A DNA stretch of 5,123 nucleotides from JAKAQB01 sp027320105 (lineage in GTDB: Bacteria > Actinomycetota > Acidimicrobiia > Acidimicrobiales > Palsa-688): assembly GCA_027320105.1 (NCBI GenBank), contig DAHVMA010000055.1, forward strand, positions 1 through 5,123, written 5' to 3'. The notes under the pieces were generated by a model. It was given only the letters and a program-made list of their open reading frames with translations. It was not told where the DNA came from and searched no databases. Shown here one piece after another: positions 1-5,051 of this stretch. Within the stretch, counting starts at the first letter, position 1. Each line of letters begins with the position of its first letter. Position numbers and translations under genes: made by a program.

Positions 1-61
1 CGCACGGACGCGAGAAGGCGTCGTGCGCTAGGTAATAAGTACGAGGAGGCCGAAGATCGGG

Positions 62-78
62 CTCGAGATCACCTCGAG
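62..78. repeat. Short inverted repeat
   Basis: CTCGAG occurs twice, five bases apart (62-67 and 73-78). CTCGAG is itself a palindrome, so the pair is both a direct and an inverted repeat and could form a 6-bp hairpin. It may be chance in this GC-rich DNA. It could also be a weak terminator for whatever lies to the left. No T-run follows it. Confidence 0.3.
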
Positions 79-343
79 AGTGTGGCAGACCCGCCGCCGC
101 AGGGCAAACCGGAGGCGGCGGCCATCCTCCCGGCCAAGGGGCCGGAGACGAGAGCCGCCCCACGGCTTGGACACCGCCCGGCGTCGATGGAACCGGGACG
201 CCCCGGCGGGGCTTGGGTCGGGCGAGCCTCTCCGGCGGCGGCAGCCGGCCCGTTCGGTCGCGACGCTGGGCCGGAGCCGGCACCTCGGGAGGATCGGGCA
301 CGTCGGCGCCAGCGCTGCACTCAACACGTGCAGGCGTGACCGG

Positions 344-387
344 GCCCGAGGGCGGTGCGAGCCGGGAGGACCCACATCGCCTCGGGC
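344..387 (-). terminator. Possible terminator of the sigma/anti-sigma operon
   Basis: GCCCGAG (344-350) pairs with CTCGGGC (381-387). After one bulged base, GCG (352-354) pairs with CGC (378-380). This leaves a loop of about 23 bases. The hairpin starts about 12 bases beyond the anti-sigma stop codon, where an operon terminator is expected. There is no U-tract, which is common in high-GC actinobacteria, and the loop is long, so the call is tentative. Confidence 0.3.
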
Positions 388-399
388 GGCCGGTGGCCG

Positions 400-1110
400 T
401 CAGCGGCGCCAGGACCGAGAGCTCGCAGGCGCTCGGAAGGTGATCAGATCGGCACCCGAGGTGGTGACGACGCGGAGCGCGGCGAGCTGGGCAGGAGGGA
501 TGGCGGTCGACGCCGACACGTTGGCGATGCCCCCGTAGCTGGCGTTCCACGTGCCAGCCACCTCGTGGTGGCCGTCGCGTGCGATCGCTATCAGCTGGCA
601 GTGATCGCCAGGGGCAACCCCGGAGAGCAGCAGCTTGATGGCGCTGCCCCACGGCTCAGAGAGCAAGGTGGCGGTGCCCCTCACCCCACTCGTCTGGTCG
701 GCCGCGGTGACCCGGCCCGCCGGCACGCCCGCGATGGAGAACGATCCCGACGGGTGCTGACCCTGGAGGCCAACCGCCAGCCCGCCGGCACCGAGGACGA
801 TCGCCAGGACGGCGGCGGCGACAAGCCGAGACCGCCGCCGACGGTCGCGGCGCCCCCTGTTGATCTGGGCGAGAGCCCGCTCGACGAGATCCGAGGGGGC
901 CGCCAGGCGGCCAGAGGCGACGGCCTCCTCCTCGTTGAGCCGGCCCAGCAGCCCCGGCAGCCCGGCGAGGACGGCCAGCTCGTCGCGGCAGACGGCGCAG
1001 ACGGCGAGGTGCGCCTCCACCTCTGCCCGCTCGGCTGGCTCCAAGGCGCCGACCACGTACGGACCGAGAGAGGTCCGCAGCGACCCGCAGGGGTTGTTCA
1101 TGGGCTCCAT
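400..1110 (-). CDS. Membrane-anchored zinc-binding anti-sigma factor (ZAS/RskA-like, RslA-like)
   Basis: The 236-residue protein should bind the adjacent ECF sigma factor and keep it from RNA polymerase. It has three parts. The first is an N-terminal zinc anti-sigma (ZAS) domain, with H34-x3-C38-x2-C41 preceded by C8. This C-x25-H-x3-C-x2-C spacing is as in RsrA. The second is a basic stretch (R86-R95) followed by one membrane helix (about 96-115), giving a cytoplasmic N-terminus. The third is an outside domain of about 110 residues resembling RskA C-terminal domains. The segment after the zinc site (LAGLPGLLGRLNEEE) resembles M. tuberculosis RslA as I remember it. ATG 1110 is preferred because GAGGA lies six bases upstream. 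ATG 1101 would give a classic ATGA overlap with the sigma stop and is a real alternative; it makes C8 residue 5. Function is inferred from family and position. Confidence 0.9.
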   Translation of the reverse strand: MEPMNNPCGSLRTSLGPYVVGALEPAERAEVEAHLAVCAVCRDELAVLAGLPGLLGRLNEEEAVASGRLAAPSDLVERALAQINRGRRDRRRRSRLVAAAVLAIVLGAGGLAVGLQGQHPSGSFSIAGVPAGRVTAADQTSGVRGTATLLSEPWGSAIKLLLSGVAPGDHCQLIAIARDGHHEVAGTWNASYGGIANVSASTAIPPAQLAALRVVTTSGADLITFRAPASSRSWRR

Positions 1111-1646
1111 CCTCGTTCCTCGAGCGCCAGGCGCAACGCGTGCAGCGCGTAGTACGTGCGGGACTTGACCGTGCCGGCCGGGATGCCCAGCGCGGCGGCG
1201 ACCTCGGCCACGGAGCGGCCGCGGTAGTAGGTCTCCACCACCACGGTGCGGTGGTCAGGGCTGAGGGCGGCGAGGGCGTCGGCCACGTCCCAGGCTTCGA
1301 GGGCGCGCTCGATGTCATCGGGCGCCGGCTGCGTGGCGAGCGCCGTCTCGCCCATCTCAGAGGGTCGCGACCGCCTGGCACGATGCTGGTCGATGGCGAG
1401 GTGGGCGGCAACGGTGAACAGCCAGGGCCGGAGCGACCGGGTCTCGACGCCCAGGTCTTCGGCGTGCCGCCACGCTCGCACGAGCACCTCCTGCACGATG
1501 TCCTCGGCTCGCCCTCGGTCGCCGGTCAGCCGGGTCGTGTAGCCGACAAGAGCAGGGCCGTGCTCTGCCCACAGCGCCCGGACGAAGGTCTCGTCGGGAT
1601 CGTCCACCGCCGACAGCCGCTGCTGCCGCCTGGCGCGCTCGTCCAC
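1098..1646 (-). CDS. ECF RNA polymerase sigma factor, SigL-like
   Basis: This is a group 4 (ECF) sigma factor of 182 residues from GTG 1646. Region 2 spans about 21-91, with the core-binding motif AEDIVQEVLVRAW (47-59) and the -10-recognition segment WLFTVAAHLAIDQHR (75-89). Region 4 spans about 124-178, with a helix-turn-helix around SVAEVAAALGIPAGTVKSR (145-163) that reads the -35 box. Several stretches closely resemble M. tuberculosis SigL as I remember it, including RLTGD..AEDIVQE, WLFTVA and YYRG.S. An ATG at 1724 in the same frame would give 208 residues, but those extra codons run across both promoters. GTG 1646 sits where the upstream promoter predicts transcription to begin, so I infer a leaderless mRNA. 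The 3' end overlaps the anti-sigma gene by 13 bases, implying translational coupling. It is probably autoregulated. Confidence 0.92.
   Translation of the reverse strand: MDERARRQQRLSAVDDPDETFVRALWAEHGPALVGYTTRLTGDRGRAEDIVQEVLVRAWRHAEDLGVETRSLRPWLFTVAAHLAIDQHRARRSRPSEMGETALATQPAPDDIERALEAWDVADALAALSPDHRTVVVETYYRGRSVAEVAAALGIPAGTVKSRTYYALHALRLALEERGWSP
1117..1121 (-). promoter_or_regulatory. Ribosome binding site of the anti-sigma gene
   Basis: GAGGA on the minus strand lies six bases before ATG 1110, inside the 3' end of the sigma gene. It favours ATG 1110 over the second in-frame ATG at 1101, whose only nearby purine run (GGAG) is three bases away. Confidence 0.5.
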
Positions 1647-1652
1647 ATCCCC

Positions 1653-1680
1653 AGTACGCACTGGCGAGCGAGAAAGTTCA
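1653..1680 (-). promoter_or_regulatory. ECF-type promoter of the sigma/anti-sigma operon
   Basis: On the minus strand, TGAACT (1680-1675) is followed by 16 bases and then CGTACT (1658-1653). This matches the AAC...CGT pattern of ECF promoters, and specifically the SigL consensus (TGAACC-N16/17-CGT) as I recall it. With the -10 hexamer ending at -7, +1 falls on base 1646, the G of the GTG start codon. The same architecture is repeated on the other strand. Autoregulation by the encoded sigma factor is inferred. Confidence 0.75.
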
Positions 1681-1692
1681 AGTCGGTTGAAC
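1676..1692. repeat. Inverted repeat formed by two opposed -35 boxes
   Basis: GTTCAA-GTCGG-TTGAAC is a perfect 6-bp inverted repeat with a five-base spacer. Each arm is the -35 region of one of the two divergent promoters. Two polymerase holoenzymes could hardly sit on both arms at once, so firing may be mutually exclusive. A dyad-binding regulator is another possibility. Confidence 0.8.
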
Positions 1693-1715
1693 CGCTCCGT
1701 GCCACCAGTCGTAGT
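1688..1715 (+). promoter_or_regulatory. ECF-type promoter of the lipoprotein operon
   Basis: TGAACC (1688-1693), 16 bases, then CGTAGT (1710-1715) is a near-exact copy of the promoter facing the sigma gene. The predicted +1 is 1722-1723, at or one base before ATG 1723, so the message is probably leaderless. The match to the promoter of the sigma operon implies that the same sigma factor transcribes this operon. Confidence 0.78.
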
Positions 1716-1722
1716 GAGGGGC

Positions 1723-2334
1723 ATGGGATCGCTCCGTTCGCTTCTTCTCCGTCCCCCCCTCCGGCTTCGGGTCGCGGCCGTGGTCGGCGCCCTGGCTGTC
1801 ACAGCCGCCGCGTGCGGGAGCACCAGCGCCGCCTCGCACACCACGACGGCGGGCTCTCGTGCTGACCCCGGGTCAGGAGGGGGGGCGGTGACGCTACGGG
1901 CAACGACGAACTCGACGCTCGGACAGACCATCCTGGTCGGTGCCGGCGGGCGGACGCTCTACCTGTTCGAGAAGGACACCAAGGGCAAGTTCTCGTGCTC
2001 AGGCTCCTGCACGTCGGTGTGGCCGCCCCTCTTGACAAGCGGGAAACCCCACGCAGGCAGCGGGATCAACGCCTCCCTGCTCGGCACCATCGCCCGACCC
2101 GGCGGCAAGACCCAGGTCACCTATGCGGGGCACCCGCTCTACTACTACGCCGCCGACAGCAGTGCCGGGCAGGCGAACGGAGAGGGCCTGCTCCAGTTCG
2201 GTGCCAAGTGGTACGTCGTGTCGCCTCACGGCATCGCCCTCACCAGCAGCAAGTCCTCGGGCGGAGCAAGCGGCTACGGCAGCAGCTCGTCCTCCTCGAG
2301 CAGCAGCTCCAGCGGAGGCGGCTGGTCGGGGTAG
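1723..2334 (+). CDS. Secreted-repeat lipoprotein (COG4315 / PF03640-like)
   Basis: The 203-residue protein starts with a basic n-region (R5, R10, R14, R16), a hydrophobic core (18-29) and a lipobox-like TAAAC with Cys31 as the lipidation site; the usual Leu at -3 is missing. A Thr/Ser/Gly linker runs to about 55. Two repeats of the 'secreted repeat of unknown function' family follow. Repeat 1 is about 69-105: TILVGAGGRTLYLFEKD, then the paired cysteines C92-SGS-C96 and WPPL. Repeat 2 is about 119-169: TYAGHPLYYYAAD...GQ..GEG then KWYVVSPHG. The C-terminus carries 11 consecutive serines (187-197) and a Gly-rich end. It should be anchored outside the membrane; no activity can be read from the sequence. 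An in-frame TTG at 1687 exists but lies in the -35 box. GAGGGG (1716-1721) is too close to ATG 1723 to be a normal Shine-Dalgarno, consistent with a leaderless start. Confidence 0.88.
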   Translation: MGSLRSLLLRPPLRLRVAAVVGALAVTAAACGSTSAASHTTTAGSRADPGSGGGAVTLRATTNSTLGQTILVGAGGRTLYLFEKDTKGKFSCSGSCTSVWPPLLTSGKPHAGSGINASLLGTIARPGGKTQVTYAGHPLYYYAADSSAGQANGEGLLQFGAKWYVVSPHGIALTSSKSSGGASGYGSSSSSSSSSSSGGGWSG

Positions 2335-2355
2335 CGGCGCCGGCAGCCTGCAGGC

Positions 2356-2931
2356 ATGACGGGATCTCGTCGATCGGCCGAAGCCACCGTGGCTGCACCC
2401 GCACCCGCTGCGGTCCTCCACCGGGTCGGTGCCGGGCAGACCGGGGCCGGCCCACGGCGGCTCGGCCGTCGAGTTGCCCTCCACGGCCTGCGTGCGGCAG
2501 CGGCGGCCGCTCTCGGCGTCGACGCTGAGGTCCACGCCAGCGATGCCTCCTTCTACGACACACCGCGGGGGGGAGCGATCACCATGGGCAACCTCTTCCG
2601 CGTCGAGGCCGGCGTGTCGAGCCTGGCGGCATTGGTCCTGCTGCTCGCCTGGCGGCGACGAGCGAGCTGGGTCCCCGCCCTCGTCGTGGCAGCCAGTGCT
2701 CTCGGGGCAGTGTTCATGTACCGGTACTTCGACGTCGGCGTCCTCGGTCCGATCCCCAACATGTACGAGCCCACCTGGCAGGTCCCCGGCAAGCTGGCGG
2801 CCGCCTACGCGGAGGGCGCGGCGACTGCACTGAGCATGCTGGGGCTGGCCCTCTCTCCGGCCCGTGTCGCCGCACCGGGTCGCCGGCACCGGGGCGGTGC
2901 CGCGGGCGACCGGCACCCGCTGCCGAGCTGA
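2356..2931 (+). CDS. Small multi-pass membrane protein of unknown function
   Basis: The frame encodes 191 residues and lies 21 bases after the lipoprotein stop, so it is probably co-transcribed from the same ECF promoter. Residues 1-40 are Ala/Arg/Gly-rich and may not all be translated. From about 43 there are up to four membrane helices: 43-61 (weak, ending in DAEVHA), 78-99, 105-122 and 147-168. The loop 123-146 (RYFDVGVLGPIPNMYEPTWQ) is the most gene-like segment and probably faces outward. The pattern resembles small actinobacterial four-helix proteins with a conserved His at the end of helix 1 (H60 here). I do not recognise a named family. ATG 2356 has no good Shine-Dalgarno. GTG 2389 is an alternative start; ATG 2584 would lose helix 1. 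Codon bias supports this frame. Confidence 0.72.
   Translation: MTGSRRSAEATVAAPAPAAVLHRVGAGQTGAGPRRLGRRVALHGLRAAAAAALGVDAEVHASDASFYDTPRGGAITMGNLFRVEAGVSSLAALVLLLAWRRRASWVPALVVAASALGAVFMYRYFDVGVLGPIPNMYEPTWQVPGKLAAAYAEGAATALSMLGLALSPARVAAPGRRHRGGAAGDRHPLPS
2878..2911 (+). terminator. Strong hairpin at the 3' end of the lipoprotein operon
   Basis: A 14-base arm (2878-2891, GGTCGCCGGCACCG) pairs completely with CGGTGCC (2895-2901) plus GGCGACC (2905-2911), across a three-base loop and a GCG bulge. It lies within the last 18 codons of the membrane protein gene, ending 18 bases before the stop. No U-run follows. It could be a factor-independent terminator of the high-GC type, or an RNA-stabilising 3' structure. 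Its place inside the coding end makes the terminator role uncertain. Confidence 0.4.
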
Positions 2932-3047
2932 ACCTCGGGCGGCGAGCCATGCCACGCGATCGGGACGCCGACCTGTCGGTCGCCGCCGAGCAGGTCCCTT
3001 GGTCCAGACGGTGCGGTCGGACCGACGACTGGCCAGCTCGTGTCGCT

Positions 3048-3069
3048 CCTCGGTCCAGCCGAACCGAGG
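3048..3069. repeat. Perfect inverted repeat, candidate operator
   Basis: CCTCGGT (3048-3054) and ACCGAGG (3063-3069) are exact inverted copies separated by eight bases. Arms and spacing are of the kind bound by dimeric regulators such as TetR-family repressors, and the site is about 185 bases upstream of the flavoprotein start. No regulator gene is in the window, so an operator role is inference. A terminator hairpin is the alternative. Confidence 0.35.
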
Positions 3070-3239
3070 CTGCAGGGAGCCGAGGTCCGCTGTCCGGCGA
3101 AGTCCCGGTGCTCTCTCGGCCCGGTCGGCGCCACCCCGTCGTGCGACCGCTACGTGAGGGGTGGGCACGCTCGGGGTTCGCCGTGTCGACGGTATGTCAT
3201 CCTGTCGTCGTCCGACGGTGTCCCGACGCATTCCCGACG

Positions 3240-3245
3240 AGGAGG
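3240..3245 (+). promoter_or_regulatory. Ribosome binding site of the flavoprotein gene
   Basis: A perfect AGGAGG sits seven bases before ATG 3253. It fixes the start there, against an in-frame upstream extension to 3040 and the second ATG at 3259, which is 13 bases away. Confidence 0.9.
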
Positions 3246-3252
3246 ACGTCCG

Positions 3253-4842
3253 ATGCGCATGGCAGTGGTGGGTGGCGGCCCCGGTGGGCTGTTCGCCTCG
3301 ACGCTTGCCAAGGCGGGCGATCCTCGCCGCCAGGTCACCGTCTTCGAGCGCAACCGCGCTGAGGACACCTTCGGGTTCGGGGTCGTCTTCTCCGACGCCA
3401 CCCTCGAGGGCATCCACGCGGCCGATCCGGTGCTGCGCAGCGCGCTCGCCGAGCACGGCGTGCACTGGGACCCGATCGAGGTCCGCCTGCGGGGCGAGCG
3501 GTTCCTCTGCCACGGCAACGGCATGGCAGCCGTCGAGCGCCGGACCCTGCTGCGGCTGATGCAGGAGCGCGCCGTCGAAGCCGGTGTCGAGGTGCGCTTC
3601 TCCACCGAGGTGGACCCGGAGGGCCTGCTGGCAGCGGGCTACGACCTGGTGGTCGCCGCCGACGGGGCCAACTCCCAGCTGCGGGACCGCTTCGCCGACG
3701 CCTTCTCCCCGGCGACAGAGACCGCCACCGCCAAGTTCATCTGGCTCGGCACGACCTACCCGTTCACGAGCCTCACCTTCGTGCACGAGCGCGGGCCCCA
3801 CGGGGTCTTCGCCGTCCACGGGTACCCGATCGGGAGCGGCGTGTCCACCTTCATCGTGGAGACCGACGAGCAGTCCTGGCGGGCGGCCGGCCTGGACGAG
3901 TTCGACGTCACCCAGCCGCCCGGCCCGAGCGACGAGAGAAGCAGGGCCTACCTCCAGGAGCTGTTCGCCGAGCAGATCGGCGGGCACCCGCTGCTCGTCA
4001 ACAACTCACGCTGGGGCAACTTCCGCACCCGCCGGGTCCAACGCTGGCGTCACCGGGTCGGCGACACCGCCATCGCGCTGCTCGGTGACGCCGCCCACAC
4101 CGCTCACTTCTCGGTCGGCTCGGGCACCAAGATGGCGATGGAGGACGCGGCCGCCCTGGTGGCTGCGCTCGACGAGCACCCCGACGACGTGGACGCAGCG
4201 CTGGCCGCCTACGAGACCGTGCGTCAGCCGCAGGTGGCCAAGATCCAGAGCTCGGCACGGCCGAGCCTGTCCTGGTGGGAGCACTTCGGCCGCTCCCACG
4301 ACAGCCTGCCGCCGTGGCAGTTCGCCTACCACTTCTTCACCCGCAGCCTGCCCGAGTCCAAGCTGCGCCGCCGCGACGACGGGTTCGTCACCGCCGTGCA
4401 CGGCCGCTGGTGGCAGGCTCACGGCGCCGAGCCGCTGGACAGCCCGATCGAGGTCGCCGGCCGGCGCCGGACCGGCCGGAGCGTCGTCGTGAGCGACGGC
4501 ACCGCTCACCTGCCCGGTGGCCCGCTCCCCCTCCGGCACCGAGCCGCCGGCGACGACAGGGCGTGGGCGCTGGCGGTGGCCGCTCCCGACACCGAGGAGG
4601 GCTTGCCCGCCGCCCTCGAGGTCGTGGCGAAGGGCGTGGCCGCCGGCGCCGCCCTGGTGGCGGTCAGTGGCGGCACCCCCCTCACCCGCCGGTTGCTGTG
4701 CGAGGCCGCCCGGCTGGAGCACGGAGCGGTGAGCCTGCTGATCGAGGAGGTCGATCACGGCCGGGCCGAGGACGTGGCGGTGACCGCCGTGCTGTCCGGC
4801 CGCACCGATCTGGTCGGCGTCCCCGTCAAGGTGGCCCCGTGA
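3253..4842 (+). CDS. FAD-dependent aryl-CoA monooxygenase (anthraniloyl-CoA monooxygenase / salicylyl-CoA 5-hydroxylase family) with shortened C-terminal reductase-like domain
   Basis: The 529-residue protein should be a cytosolic flavin hydroxylase acting on an aromatic acyl-CoA with NAD(P)H and O2. Visible motifs are the Rossmann fold GGGPGG (7-12) ending in the ribose-binding acid E32; TFGFGVVFSDATLE (39-52), diagnostic of this subfamily; the DG motif (VVAADGANS, 133-141); and the GD motif LLGDAAHTAHFSVGSGTKMAMEDA (277-299). Family members often carry a C-terminal Old Yellow Enzyme domain and reach about 770-780 residues. Here residues 395-529 resemble only the edges of that barrel: PLDSPIEV...RSVVVS (395-414), then WALAVAA...GLPAALEVV...ALVAVSGGT (438-475) and LSGRTDLVGVP (514-524). 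The middle, with the usual active-site residues, is absent. Substrate identity (anthraniloyl-, salicylyl- or another aryl-CoA) cannot be decided; no pathway neighbours are in view. Confidence 0.88.
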   Translation: MRMAVVGGGPGGLFASTLAKAGDPRRQVTVFERNRAEDTFGFGVVFSDATLEGIHAADPVLRSALAEHGVHWDPIEVRLRGERFLCHGNGMAAVERRTLLRLMQERAVEAGVEVRFSTEVDPEGLLAAGYDLVVAADGANSQLRDRFADAFSPATETATAKFIWLGTTYPFTSLTFVHERGPHGVFAVHGYPIGSGVSTFIVETDEQSWRAAGLDEFDVTQPPGPSDERSRAYLQELFAEQIGGHPLLVNNSRWGNFRTRRVQRWRHRVGDTAIALLGDAAHTAHFSVGSGTKMAMEDAAALVAALDEHPDDVDAALAAYETVRQPQVAKIQSSARPSLSWWEHFGRSHDSLPPWQFAYHFFTRSLPESKLRRRDDGFVTAVHGRWWQAHGAEPLDSPIEVAGRRRTGRSVVVSDGTAHLPGGPLPLRHRAAGDDRAWALAVAAPDTEEGLPAALEVVAKGVAAGAALVAVSGGTPLTRRLLCEAARLEHGAVSLLIEEVDHGRAEDVAVTAVLSGRTDLVGVPVKVAP

Positions 4843-4854
4843 ACCCGGGCACGC

Positions 4855-4889
4855 TCGATCGGGGCGGCAGCCGGCCCGGCCCGATCCGA
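4855..4889 (+). terminator. Possible terminator after the flavoprotein gene
   Basis: GATCGGG (4857-4863) pairs with CCCGATC (4880-4886). TC (4855-4856) extends the stem to GA (4888-4889) across one bulged base. The loop of 16 bases is itself GC-rich. It begins 12 bases after the stop codon. There is no U-tract, so this is a position-based call. Confidence 0.4.
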
Positions 4890-5016
4890 ACGGCCCGTCG
4901 CATGCGGGGTGCCGGTGCCGCGGGCACTTCCATCGCTTGCCGCCGGGCAGGGAGCCGCTACCGGGCGGGCCGTGTCGTGACGAGGTCGATCAGCGGTGGC
5001 GTCCCAGATCCGGTGT

Positions 5017-5040
5017 AAAAGCCGCGGGACGAAGGCTCCT
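5017..5040 (-). terminator. Weak terminator-like hairpin
   Basis: On the minus strand AGGAGCC (5040-5034) can pair with GGCTTTT (5023-5017) across a ten-base loop, using two G-U pairs. The T-run is part of the stem. It lies 12 bases beyond the possible minus-strand stop at 5052, and that position is its main support. Confidence 0.22.
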
Positions 5041-5051
5041 GGTTGGTGATG

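Larger units (their letters stand above)
1..399. other. No convincing gene (left flank)
   Basis: I see no gene here that I would defend. One plus-strand frame stays open from base 1 to a TGA at 337-339. Its first 35 codons could be the tail of a gene entering from the left, with charged residues such as KYEEAEDRARDHLESV. The rest is Pro/Ala/Arg-rich and looks like translated GC-rich non-coding DNA. Codon third positions in the first 25 codons are less GC-biased than in the real genes of this window. Two minus-strand frames (28-375 and 69-320) are also open, but they are Arg/Pro-rich with no recognisable domain. No tRNA-like or rRNA-like sequence was seen. Confidence 0.5.
2932..3252. other. 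Gene-free intergenic region
   Basis: These 321 bases separate the ECF-controlled operon from the flavoprotein gene. Frames on both strands are open but Arg/Pro/Ser-rich and without domains. The region holds GTCGG-A-CCGAC (3016-3026), a 22-bp inverted repeat (3048-3069) and, near its end, the Shine-Dalgarno of the next gene. I found no second copy of the TGAACY-N16-CGT promoter: TGAACC occurs at 2929-2934, but no CGT follows at the right distance. A sigma-A-type promoter is not obvious either; TATGTC (3193-3198) has no matching -35. The flavoprotein gene is therefore probably under separate control. Confidence 0.6.

Noticed and set aside
28..375. 115-codon minus-strand frame in the left flank
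   Set aside because: It is Arg/Pro-rich low-complexity sequence with no start signal or domain; only its last 15 residues look hydrophobic, which is not enough to support a gene.
355..1152. 265-codon plus-strand frame opposite the anti-sigma gene
   Set aside because: It is antisense to a gene with clear zinc, membrane-helix and RskA-like features; the peptide is Arg/Gly/Pro-rich without domains.
1140..1865. 241-codon plus-strand frame opposite the sigma gene
   Set aside because: It is a shadow of the sigma gene and also runs over both promoters.
1647..1931. Longer sigma-factor starts at 1724 or 1931
   Set aside because: They translate through both promoters and into the antisense of the lipoprotein signal peptide. 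The sigma fold begins only near residue 20 of the GTG 1646 form.
2929..2952. TGAACC as a third ECF promoter in front of the flavoprotein
   Set aside because: No CGT lies 15-18 bases downstream, and the -35-like hexamer overlaps the stop codon of the membrane gene.
3040..3252. In-frame upstream extension of the flavoprotein, to 600 residues
   Set aside because: The family starts at the Rossmann strand (MRMAVVGGGPGG), a perfect AGGAGG sits seven bases before ATG 3253, and the extension has no domain character.
1999..3987. 662-codon open frame on the minus strand, antisense to the lipoprotein, membrane and flavoprotein genes
   Set aside because: It runs across three better-supported plus-strand units and the intergenic gap, has no recognisable domain, and its composition is what the reverse complement of GC-rich coding DNA gives.
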